Source: Promethearchaeota archaeon | Lineage (GTDB): Archaea > Asgardarchaeota > Lokiarchaeia > Sigynarchaeales > MK-D1 | Assembly (NCBI GenBank): GCA_016839865.1 | Contig: JAEOTN010000467.1 | Span: 1-17,573, forward strand | Reading direction: 5' to 3' | DNA length: 17,573 bases | Part shown: positions 8,112-15,858 of the stretch, in pieces | Layout: every line of letters starts with the position of its first letter | Numbering within the stretch: the stretch's first letter is position 1 | The notes under the pieces: generated by a model | Told to the model about the DNA's origin: nothing | Databases searched by the model: none | Seen by the model: only the letters and a program-made list of their open reading frames with translations | Position numbers and translations under genes: made by a program

Positions 8112-11100
8112 ATGACGAAATTGTATTTTATTGGAGACACACATTTTGGAAGGAAGTATTCCTTCCTACAAGATTACGAATTAAACATTTCCAGAAGAAA
8201 TTTTGACGTAATCAATAATTGCGAGAAAATCGTGGAAGATGCAATATCCAATAATGCAGATTATGTCATCTTTCTCGGAGATGTTTATGATCGAAAAATA
8301 ATTTCCCCAACAATTAGGAAAATCGTAAGAAAACGCATATTTGATCTCCTCCTCAAAGCAAACATTCCTGTATTAATTATTGGGGGTAATCATGATTCCT
8401 CTCGCAATCCAAGACGTGGAGTTGACTTGGAAGATCTTACAAGCTACCCCAATGTTGATGTGGTTACTCAGTATGAGGAGAAAATCATTGAATCAAAAGG
8501 GAAAAAAATCGGTGTATTATGCTTACCCTTCATCCACTATGAAATCCTTTTAGCGTTAGCACAGAGAGAAGGATATCCGATATCTGAAAAAGATCAAACA
8601 CATTCAATTGCACAGACTATTGTTGAAACTTATATTTCTAATATGTGCGAAGAAGATCTAAAGGAATGTGATTATAGGATACTTATTGGTCATTATTATC
8701 TTAAAGGAAGCAAATTCCGTGAAACTAGTAATCCAAATCAGATTTATGGAGAATTTCAATTAAATCAACAAATGATTCAGAAAAAAAATTTCGATTTAGT
8801 AATGTTTGGGCACGTTCATCTTAAGCAAACATTGTATGATGATGATCGAATTGTCGTCTTAGGGTCTTCAGACAGAATTCATATGGGGGAGAGAGATTCT
8901 AAAAAATTTTATGCTATTTATGAACCAGAAAAAGACAATTTGGAATTTAAGGAAATTGACTGTAGAACTTTGCTGAAACTCGAAATTGAGATACCAAAAG
9001 AAACAAAAGATTTTACACAATATGTGATACAAAAACTTCCTGAACAAATCGTTATTGAAGATGCTGTATGTCAAATTACGGTGAAATATACTAGGGGGAA
9101 ACATATTTATATTGATAGAAGAGCAATTGCTGATTATTTTTTAGGTTCTTTCCATGTGACAATCAACTACATTGAGCAATCAGATGAAGATCTCCAACAT
9201 TTACGAGAGGCGAACCTTGCTCCGTCAAGTTTATTCGAAGATTTCTTAACTCAAAAGTATCAGGACAATGAGTATTACACTGAATTATTAAATGTAGGTT
9301 CTGAATTAATTGAAACACAAATAAGAACTACCAATATTACTGAGAAAGGAGCATTATCGATTCGTTCGATAGATGTTCAAAATTTCAATAAATATGGCAA
9401 AGGTCCAAATAAAATAACTTTTGATAAAGATCAATATGTGATTAAAGGCCCTACTGGGACAGGGAAATCCTCATTACTCGATGCCATAACATTTGCACTA
9501 TTCAAACGAAGTGTGAGAAGAGATGTTGGATTAACTATAGATGAAATACTGTATGAAGATGGATATGTAGAATTGGAATTACGTATCGGAGATAATACTG
9601 TAAAAGTAAAAAGAAAACAAAAAGCTCCCAAGCTTCAAATTACCATTAATAATAAAACACCTTACAAAGGATTGAGTATTCCTGAACAAGAAAAGAAACT
9701 TGAAGAAATAATTGGATACGATTATGAGGGATTTATTTCATCTTTTTTTATTCGACAACAAGAATTACAAATTTTCTCATCGCTTTCCTCTGCAGAGCGT
9801 CAAAAACGGCTTGCAAAATTGTTTAAACTAAAGATATTTCAAAATATGGAGAAAAATCTGAAGGATAAAATCGATAAAGCAGAAAAAACCTACAATAAAC
9901 TCGAAGGTGCTATCAGTTCAGATCAAGAGAGGATTAAGAAGATACCTGATCTGAATTCTGAATTGACTAAAGTCAAAGAGGGATTTAAGCAAATTACGTC
10001 ACACATCACTAAACAAAAAAAAGTGGTTAAAGCTGCTAAAGAATCTCTAGAGTCTATGAAAGATAAAATACTTGAATATAATACAATCACATCCAAAATA
10101 ATGGAATTAGAGAAAACAAAAATAGGAAATAAACAGAATTTAAAAGAGTATGAACAAAAACAAGAAACCTACGAGCAATTAAAAAACCAGTTAAAGGACT
10201 TTAAAGATCTTTCCACGGAACTCACCGAACTAAGAAATGCCCAAAATGAAATTAAAGATAAACAAACGCAAAAAACTCTTCTAAAGGCTCAAATACGAAC
10301 AGAAGAACAGAGTATTAACCAAACCGAGAAACATTTCAATACCCAGTTGAAAAAAACAAAATCAGAAGTTGATAAAATTCAATCTCGATTAAAAGCCCTT
10401 TCTTCCGATTTGACTAAAGACCAAGCATTTAAAATTTTAAAACAAGTAGGAGCTCTTTCAGAACGACTTTCTCGGTTACAAACCATAGAAATTCCAATGG
10501 CTAAGGAATATTCCGATAAAGACCGTATTCAAAAATTTAAGGATGAGATCACAAAGACTGAAAAGGAAATCAGTGTAAGTAACCGACATCAAGACGATAT
10601 CACCAAAGATGTGTTCATCGCCGATGAGCTATACGGACGAATTGATGATCTTGAACAAGAAGTGGTGAACCTGGAGAGAAACAAGACTACCGAAATAGAA
10701 CAATTCACTAAAAAGAAGAAAGATCTTCAGAAAAAGATGAAAATTCAGAAATTAAATATCGATTTTGATCAACAATTGAAACCAATTGAACAAGAACTTA
10801 AAGATAAAGAAAGAAATCAAAATCAAAAAGTGCAGTTGGAAAAACAACTTTCCAAACTTCAAGATTTAACTGCACTTATACAAAAAACTAGTGCAGATAT
10901 TGTTGCGAACAAGCAATCTATTGAACAGAATAAAAAAATTCAAAATGATTTAGAACCCACTTACAAAGAATTTCAATCTAAAAATGACCAACTCATCAAA
11001 GATGAGAGCGAACTTAATGAATTTATAGCTACCAAAGAAGGCGTGAATGTTAGAATCGATATGTTGAAAGCAAACATTCAAGAACTTTCAGATCTTAAGA

Positions 11101-11681
11101 AAAAAATTCAGAGTGATAAAAAGATATTGAGCGGTATGAAAAGGGATATCGACGTCCACACAATCTTAAGAAAAAAGATATTCCACCTCGATGGGATTCC
11201 CAAATTTGCTTTAGAAAAGATTTTACCGGCAATATCTATTCGTGCATCTGCGATATTAGGAGATTTAACTGATGGACGTTTAAACAAAATTGCGTTTACT
11301 CCCCTAGGTCAAAATAGAATAGGATTTGATATTCATATCGATGACGGGGATTCTCAACGGGAAGCTAGCACATTCTCAGGCGGAGAGAAAACTCAGATAA
11401 ATGCTGCGATTAGATTTGCAATTATGGAACGAATAGATGAGATACCTGATACCACAGGTGCAATCTTCAGGAAATCTGATACTTTGTTTATTGATGAAGG
11501 AGATTTAGGAACATTGGATGATGATTCTTCTCGTCAATTATTTGTTGATAAAATCATGGATATGGGAACCCGATTCAAAAATATAATATTAATCACTCAT
11601 TTGGAGGAAGTAGCAACACAATTTCCAAATCGAATAAAAATTGGTAGAGATCAGTCAGGTAAATCTAAAATTGTGAAATGA
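8112..11681 (+). CDS. Mre11-Rad50 single-chain fusion (nuclease plus SMC-like ATPase)
   Basis: One 1189-residue frame contains both subunits of the DNA-break-processing complex. The N-terminal half is Mre11 with every phosphoesterase ligand: D9 and H11 (GDTHFG), D57 (GDVYDR), N93 and H94 (GGNHDS), H194 (GHYYLKG), H234 and H236 (GHVH). Cap and Rad50-binding-like regions follow, to about residue 405. After a short linker, Rad50 begins near 415 (LSIRSIDVQNFNKYG). It has Walker A GPTGTGKSS (446-454), Q-loop FIRQQ, a long coiled coil (about 575-1015), signature TFSGGEKTQ (1087-1095), Walker B LFIDEG (1125-1130), D-loop LGTLDDD and H-loop H1163. No start codon lies in frame at the junction. The Rad50 half contains no cysteine, so the CxxC zinc hook is absent. 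It is the last gene of the nurA-herA operon. Confidence 0.95.
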   Translation: MTKLYFIGDTHFGRKYSFLQDYELNISRRNFDVINNCEKIVEDAISNNADYVIFLGDVYDRKIISPTIRKIVRKRIFDLLLKANIPVLIIGGNHDSSRNPRRGVDLEDLTSYPNVDVVTQYEEKIIESKGKKIGVLCLPFIHYEILLALAQREGYPISEKDQTHSIAQTIVETYISNMCEEDLKECDYRILIGHYYLKGSKFRETSNPNQIYGEFQLNQQMIQKKNFDLVMFGHVHLKQTLYDDDRIVVLGSSDRIHMGERDSKKFYAIYEPEKDNLEFKEIDCRTLLKLEIEIPKETKDFTQYVIQKLPEQIVIEDAVCQITVKYTRGKHIYIDRRAIADYFLGSFHVTINYIEQSDEDLQHLREANLAPSSLFEDFLTQKYQDNEYYTELLNVGSELIETQIRTTNITEKGALSIRSIDVQNFNKYGKGPNKITFDKDQYVIKGPTGTGKSSLLDAITFALFKRSVRRDVGLTIDEILYEDGYVELELRIGDNTVKVKRKQKAPKLQITINNKTPYKGLSIPEQEKKLEEIIGYDYEGFISSFFIRQQELQIFSSLSSAERQKRLAKLFKLKIFQNMEKNLKDKIDKAEKTYNKLEGAISSDQERIKKIPDLNSELTKVKEGFKQITSHITKQKKVVKAAKESLESMKDKILEYNTITSKIMELEKTKIGNKQNLKEYEQKQETYEQLKNQLKDFKDLSTELTELRNAQNEIKDKQTQKTLLKAQIRTEEQSINQTEKHFNTQLKKTKSEVDKIQSRLKALSSDLTKDQAFKILKQVGALSERLSRLQTIEIPMAKEYSDKDRIQKFKDEITKTEKEISVSNRHQDDITKDVFIADELYGRIDDLEQEVVNLERNKTTEIEQFTKKKKDLQKKMKIQKLNIDFDQQLKPIEQELKDKERNQNQKVQLEKQLSKLQDLTALIQKTSADIVANKQSIEQNKKIQNDLEPTYKEFQSKNDQLIKDESELNEFIATKEGVNVRIDMLKANIQELSDLKKKIQSDKKILSGMKRDIDVHTILRKKIFHLDGIPKFALEKILPAISIRASAILGDLTDGRLNKIAFTPLGQNRIGFDIHIDDGDSQREASTFSGGEKTQINAAIRFAIMERIDEIPDTTGAIFRKSDTLFIDEGDLGTLDDDSSRQLFVDKIMDMGTRFKNIILITHLEEVATQFPNRIKIGRDQSGKSKIVK

Positions 11682-11685
11682 CCAT

Positions 11686-12492
11686 CTAATCTTCTTTCTT
11701 ATATTCTGGGTGCTTGTATGCCACTAGATCCTTAAATACATTCATGAATAAGCACTCGTCTCGAGGCATCAACATTTCGTCTTTCAGAATTTCTCGGTCT
11801 GTGAAAGTAACTGGAGCTTTCCGCACTAAAACGATAGGGATTTGTTCATCAGCTTCCCCCATTAATAATTCCGCTGCACTCACAATGTCATCTGCGACTG
11901 CCCGAGTTGTAATTTCTAATTCTCTTCCGAAAAGGTCCTTTCTTCCACGATTATCTTCAATGGGTTCGAATCCTGCAACAGCAATCGCAACTCCAATAAC
12001 TCCTCTTTTCATAGGTTGCACACGGGAATCTGCAATTATAACTCCCAATTCTTTTACACCACTCGCTTTTCTCAAAACATCTCGCATTTCCCTAGCAGTT
12101 TCGTATAATCTCTCAGGAAATAGCTTAATTTTTGTGAATCCACCAGAATTCGACTTGTCTGCTCCTGCATTAGCGATCAGTACACCTTCTTTTTGAGTGA
12201 GTAATACAGTTCTTACTCCTCCAAGGATAACATCCGCTTCTTCTAAGATTATTTGCACAAATCTGGGGTCCATGAAATATTTCTCTGCCAGTTCCTTAGC
12301 TTTTTCACTAACCTTCTTCACATCATCAACGTCAATAACACGATTTTGAGCAGTACCTACAACAGTTTCTGCGAAAACGAGAATATCTTTTTCTTGTATT
12401 TTGAGATCAGCACCTTCTATAGATTCCAGAGTAATTTTAATGAGATCATCATTCACACGAATAATTGGAGTCTTAATTGGATAAAGTTCCAT
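11686..12492 (-). CDS. cofE: Coenzyme F420-0:L-glutamate ligase
   Basis: Adds L-glutamate to F420-0 using GTP, the gamma-glutamyl tail step of coenzyme F420 synthesis. Family features over 268 residues are: start MELYPIKTPII, DILVFAETVVGTAQNR, the VQIILEEAD segment, VLIANAGADKSNSGG, LGVIIADSRVQPMKRGVIGVAIAVAG, and GRKDLFGRELEITTRAVADDIVSAAELLMGE in consecutive parts. There is no C-terminal FMN-reductase domain of the kind found in actinobacterial FbiB. The ATG at 12492 matches the family start; an in-frame GTG at 12507 would add five residues. It converges with the Mre11-Rad50 gene, leaving only 4 bases between stops, and follows the hydrolase gene on the same strand. Confidence 0.93.
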   Translation of the reverse strand: MELYPIKTPIIRVNDDLIKITLESIEGADLKIQEKDILVFAETVVGTAQNRVIDVDDVKKVSEKAKELAEKYFMDPRFVQIILEEADVILGGVRTVLLTQKEGVLIANAGADKSNSGGFTKIKLFPERLYETAREMRDVLRKASGVKELGVIIADSRVQPMKRGVIGVAIAVAGFEPIEDNRGRKDLFGRELEITTRAVADDIVSAAELLMGEADEQIPIVLVRKAPVTFTDREILKDEMLMPRDECLFMNVFKDLVAYKHPEYKKED

Positions 12493-12547
12493 ATGAACAA
12501 CAGTCACACTTCATTTTTATTCTGTATGAAATCAAGGTGATAATTGC

Positions 12548-13291
12548 TCAAAGTTCCGAGAGGTACAAATTTATAATTTCAATAGTGATCGCTTGCTGAT
12601 CTGCCCGTGGAATAGTAGCAGCGTTATCTCCTTTTTGATCTCCATAGGAACCGAAATTTGCATGATTTCCGCCTGAAATTTCTACTATTGTAGTGCTTCC
12701 TGGTAATAGTGATATTGTATCCGGTATGCTAATATCAACAATTCCATCTAAGGATCCATAAATTGAGATGGCTGATTGGGCATATTCAGATAAATTATTT
12801 GAATCTGCTGGATAAGATGCAAGAAGTATTAATCCTGTAAATAGATCTGGATTTGAATACATGTATCTTGCAGCCATTGCTCCTCCTAATGAATGACCCC
12901 CTATAATCCATGTAGTAATCTCTGGAAATGCTTCGATTACATCTCCTCCTTTTTCCGAGCCAAATACAGCTAAATCAAATGGAAATTTAACAATAACCAC
13001 CAAAGATCCATTCAATGCTACCCCTCTAGCAATTATTGAATAGGATTCTGGTTCTACATTTCCACCAGGATAAAAAATAAATCCATTATCATTCGATCGA
13101 TTAGTAGGATCAAAAACGATCCAATTTTTTGTCTCTGAAATCGTAATTTCTGAAGAGCTTTCAAGTGAATCAAGTGCTTCTTGCATAGGATCATAAGATT
13201 GGCTCAGAAAGATTAATCCACCTACAATAACAACCAGAATAAATCCTGTAGGAATTAAAGTACCCAACAAAATTTTTCGTTTCTTACCCAT
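12548..13291 (-). CDS. Membrane-anchored alpha/beta hydrolase
   Basis: A 247-residue protein with a basic start (MGKKRK) and one hydrophobic segment at about 8-30. It acts as an uncleaved anchor or signal peptide, so the catalytic domain should face outside. The fold shows a PGG oxyanion-type turn (76-78), nucleophile elbow GGHSLGG with S134, acid D182 in IYGSLDGIV and catalytic histidine H210 in SGGNHANFG. The triad is complete. This resembles the small dienelactone-hydrolase/esterase type (Abhydrolase_5 group); the substrate cannot be told. It is flanked by cofE downstream and a surface beta-helix gene upstream, and shares a 13-bp upstream element with the latter. Confidence 0.85.
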   Translation of the reverse strand: MGKKRKILLGTLIPTGFILVVIVGGLIFLSQSYDPMQEALDSLESSSEITISETKNWIVFDPTNRSNDNGFIFYPGGNVEPESYSIIARGVALNGSLVVIVKFPFDLAVFGSEKGGDVIEAFPEITTWIIGGHSLGGAMAARYMYSNPDLFTGLILLASYPADSNNLSEYAQSAISIYGSLDGIVDISIPDTISLLPGSTTIVEISGGNHANFGSYGDQKGDNAATIPRADQQAITIEIINLYLSEL

Positions 13292-13322
13292 GTATTTACT
13301 TCATAACTATACATTAAAACAC

Positions 13323-13335
13323 GTTCCATTGAATT
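13323..13335 (-). promoter_or_regulatory. 13-bp element upstream of the hydrolase gene, copy 1
   Basis: The sequence is AATTCAATGGAAC on the minus strand, ending 31 bases before the hydrolase ATG. A T-rich, TATA-like stretch (GTGTTTTAATGTATA) follows toward the gene. An identical copy precedes the neighbouring beta-helix gene. It is probably an upstream promoter element or regulator site; the role is inferred from position only. Confidence 0.4.
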
Positions 13336-13410
13336 TCATAGATAGACTATTGAAATAGAAAATATGTATCTAGATGGTACACACGTAATATGTAGGTAAT
13401 ATATGATAGC

Positions 13411-13428
13411 GTGAAACTATGGTTTCAC
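13411..13428. repeat. Perfect 7-bp stem / 4-base loop inverted repeat
   Basis: GTGAAAC and GTTTCAC flank the loop TATG. The repeat spans the stop codon of the beta-helix surface-protein gene. It could form a 3'-end RNA hairpin or bind a protein, but no T-run directly follows on the minus strand, so it is not a classic intrinsic terminator. Confidence 0.35.
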
Positions 13429-14261
13429 GAATGTTTCTTCTGATTTCGAATTTTTCGTGTTGTTAACCATATAATCGGTGTAAGAGTGACAATAAAAATA
13501 ACAAAAATAGTCCACACTGGTACCCCTGGAATGGTATTATCCCTACATGTATTACCATGAATGTAGTTCGTATTTTCGGGATCTGTAGGATTAGTGAAGC
13601 AACCTTCTGCATTAAATAAAAAGATGCAATTTGTTACTTCATTGTAGAAAGAGTCATTCAAGAGTAAACCGTACTTACCATTCTCGAGGAATAAACTGTA
13701 GTTTATGAAATTGTAATCTGAACCAAATAACTCAAGTCCTTGGTCATCGTTATGTAATGCAACAGTGTTATAAAATGAATTATTGAATGAGTCAAGTAAA
13801 AGGATTCCAGTTTTCAAATTTGTTGTCGCTGCACTATCAATTATATGTGTGAAATTTGTGTTCTCGAAATACATTCCGTAAGAATTGTTTACGAAATGAC
13901 ATCCATCGAGTGTGACATGAGTCACATTTTGGAGGAATATACCTTTACTATCCCCTGTAATTTTGAACTCACTCGCATTTACATTTCGAATTATCAAATA
14001 CAAAGTTGTGTTTACAATTTGAATACCATTTTGAGAGCCACCCGCTATGATATCCATATCCTCTATAACGTGAGGATTGCCTTGGCTTCCGTCTGTTCCA
14101 TTACCGGAACAGAATGCATTCAATTCTGCATTACCGTTAATTAAAATGTTTGAATCATAAAGAGGTAAAGTGCGTTCTGCCTTTGCATTTGGAATTCCCA
14201 ATAAGAATCCTAAGCCAATAACTAATAAAAGAGAAAAAACTAGGTGCTTTCGTCTAAGCAT
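13425..14261 (-). CDS. Secreted, membrane-anchored beta-helix surface protein
   Basis: A 278-residue protein with a signal peptide (MLRRKH, a hydrophobic stretch to about 23, then a cleavable-looking NAKAE). A parallel beta-helix follows, with PbH1/NosD-like repeats such as GIFLQNVTHVTLDGC, YGMYFENTNFTHI, GILLLDSFNNSFYN, GLELFGSDYNFI and YGLLLNDSFYNEV. A single membrane segment lies at about 248-266 (WTIFVIFIVTLTPIIWL) with a basic cytoplasmic tail. Many N-x-S/T sequons suit an N-glycosylated extracellular protein. The N-terminal INGNAELNAFCSGNGTDG-type lead-in recalls surface proteins I associate with Asgard genomes. The function is unknown; carbohydrate binding or adhesion is plausible. NosD itself belongs to nitrous-oxide reductase maturation, and nothing here supports that role. 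Confidence 0.8.
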   Translation of the reverse strand: MLRRKHLVFSLLLVIGLGFLLGIPNAKAERTLPLYDSNILINGNAELNAFCSGNGTDGSQGNPHVIEDMDIIAGGSQNGIQIVNTTLYLIIRNVNASEFKITGDSKGIFLQNVTHVTLDGCHFVNNSYGMYFENTNFTHIIDSAATTNLKTGILLLDSFNNSFYNTVALHNDDQGLELFGSDYNFINYSLFLENGKYGLLLNDSFYNEVTNCIFLFNAEGCFTNPTDPENTNYIHGNTCRDNTIPGVPVWTIFVIFIVTLTPIIWLTTRKIRNQKKHS

Positions 14262-14300
14262 TACGTATGTTAATCATCACGAACAATAAAAAAACATTTT

Positions 14301-14313
14301 GTTCCATTGAATT
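14301..14313 (-). promoter_or_regulatory. 13-bp element upstream of the beta-helix gene, copy 2
   Basis: AATTCAATGGAAC on the minus strand, ending 39 bases before the beta-helix ATG. It is identical to the element at 13323-13335 and again followed by a T-rich stretch (TGTTTTTTTATTG). It lies in the 58-base gap after the dihydropteroate synthase gene, so the beta-helix gene probably has its own promoter. Confidence 0.4.
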
Positions 14314-14319
14314 GACGAG

Positions 14320-15600
14320 TTATGTGTTGATGCTATGTAACGATTTCACTTCTCTACTTTTCATCAATACATCTTCGATTAAATATCCGATTTTATCTAA
14401 TTCCAATTGCTGACCTTTAAGTTTATTAACCAAAAGTCGTAATTGTTTCTCAGTTCCAATCAAAAGAACGTTTTGACATTTCTCATATTTTTGATTTTCG
14501 GTTGTCACAACATCTTTATGGATAGCGACATCTCCACCACGTGCAAGAAGTTCTTGTTTCAGAATTAATGCTTGAGGAGCGGTGACATTTTCTAGAAGGA
14601 TTAGTTTAGTAACCATCTTACTATCCATGATTCTCGATCCTGCAGGAGTCACTCCCATTCGATTTAGGAAAAATCTTGCTTCAATTGGTTCTCGAATGCA
14701 AGAAACAAATTCAGCGGTTATTCCATTGGATTTCGAAACTAAGGGATTTTTTCGAATCGTATATGCCATTTGGATCATTTCAAGAAGCTCAGGAGTAACA
14801 TCATGTGTCCTAATAATATGGGCTCCGTTGTATACTGCAATAGTAGTCGCAGCAAGAGTTCCTGTTAGTCGATCTTCAGGTCGTTTTTTATTTAATACCG
14901 TCCCGATGAACGATTTACGCGAGATTCCAACCAATATAGGTTGCATGAAAACTCGGAAACGTTCCAAATCATCAATTATCGCCAAATCATATTCATACGT
15001 TTTCTCGGGAATCCACTTTCCAATTCCAGGGTCAATGATTAACTTATTTAGGTCATAATTACGATTTTCTAATGTTTGGATACTCCCAAATAACGACTCA
15101 AGTATTGAATCAACTGATAGTAAATCTCCAGGTTTCTTGGTTGATGCCATTAGAATTAGCGGAATGTCATTATCAATCACGAGATCGATCATTTTCTTAT
15201 CTATCTTAAGACCCGCTACATCATTCACTATAACTTTCAAATTTGCCTGATGTAATTCCTTTATGCAGTATTGAGCAATTTCTGAGTATTGAGTATCTAC
15301 CGATACAATGATATCTTTTGGAACGGATTCACACAGAGTTGAAATATATGGCTTCAAACGTTCTAATTCTTCTTCTTTAGTAATTGGAATGACTCCAGGG
15401 GCAGTAGATCTTGAACCTACGTCCAAAATCTTGACATTTTTTGCAAGAAAATCATCAACAACTCCCTCGAAGATTTCTGGTTGAATTACACTTCCTTTAT
15501 AGAAACTCTCTGGAGATAAATTCAATATACCTTGAATAATTGGAGGTGTTTTGTCTCCAACAAAAAAATTCGGAAAAAGTTCACGATTGATAATAACCAT
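14320..15600 (-). CDS. Dihydropteroate synthase, archaeal type with C-terminal extension
   Basis: Condenses a pterin diphosphate with an arylamine in folate or methanopterin synthesis. The 426 residues open with a TIM-barrel domain (about 1-285) bearing the family motifs: GILNLSPESFYKGS (24-37), ILDVGSRSTAPG (58-69), VSVDTQ (99-104), VNDVAG, IIDPGIG (188-194), VGISRKSFIG (224-233) and IIRTHDV (262-268). Substrate-binding positions appear intact. About 140 further residues (288-426) include LLARGGDVAIHKDV, an extension I associate with archaeal homologues and absent from the roughly 280-residue bacterial FolP. Whether the product enters folate or tetrahydromethanopterin cannot be read here. 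The gene is divergent from gyrB. Confidence 0.9.
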   Translation of the reverse strand: MVIINRELFPNFFVGDKTPPIIQGILNLSPESFYKGSVIQPEIFEGVVDDFLAKNVKILDVGSRSTAPGVIPITKEEELERLKPYISTLCESVPKDIIVSVDTQYSEIAQYCIKELHQANLKVIVNDVAGLKIDKKMIDLVIDNDIPLILMASTKKPGDLLSVDSILESLFGSIQTLENRNYDLNKLIIDPGIGKWIPEKTYEYDLAIIDDLERFRVFMQPILVGISRKSFIGTVLNKKRPEDRLTGTLAATTIAVYNGAHIIRTHDVTPELLEMIQMAYTIRKNPLVSKSNGITAEFVSCIREPIEARFFLNRMGVTPAGSRIMDSKMVTKLILLENVTAPQALILKQELLARGGDVAIHKDVVTTENQKYEKCQNVLLIGTEKQLRLLVNKLKGQQLELDKIGYLIEDVLMKSREVKSLHSINT

Positions 15601-15806
15601 GATCAGAATTAATGGCTCATACAGATAAAGATTTTTTCAAGTCGTATCCTATGTCTCTAAAACGTCTCCACGCCGACAAAACGTAACTTTATCTCAAAGA
15701 TATGAGCACAGAGGCTTCCAGTTTCGACGTTACTTATTTAAGTGGTACATTCTTATTATCTTTTGTAGGCTAGCAAATAATTGAACTAAACCAGTTTATT
15801 TTTTTG

Positions 15807-15818
15807 TTTTAAATATAA
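15807..15818 (+). promoter_or_regulatory. TATA-box-like element before gyrB
   Basis: The stretch TTTTAAATATAA is a strong archaeal TATA-box match. Initiation about 25 bases downstream, near 15840, would give a leader of roughly 20-25 bases to the gyrB start. The rest of the gap 15601-15858 holds no recognisable gene; a second AT-rich box (CTTATTTAAGT, near 15733-15743) is a weaker candidate. Confidence 0.5.
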
Positions 15819-15858
15819 ACTTAATCAGATTCAGTCGACATGATCTTAAAATTCTTGG

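Noticed and set aside
9280..9380. Fusion of Mre11 and Rad50 as a simple frameshift or assembly artefact
   Set aside because: The linker stays in one frame without stops and joins intact domains at both ends, and no nearby start codon exists for a separate Rad50. Only reads can exclude a single-base stop-codon error.
11714..12196. 160-codon plus-strand frame inside cofE
   Set aside because: It is antisense to a clear cofE and Ser/Arg/Pro-rich, as expected of a shadow frame.
14582..15058. 158-codon plus-strand frame inside the dihydropteroate synthase gene
   Set aside because: It lies fully antisense to a gene with all family motifs, and its product resembles no family.
15700..15735. tRNA-like T-loop GTTTCGAC in the gap before gyrB
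   Set aside because: The flanking bases do not pair into a T-stem, and no acceptor, D or anticodon stem could be drawn around it.
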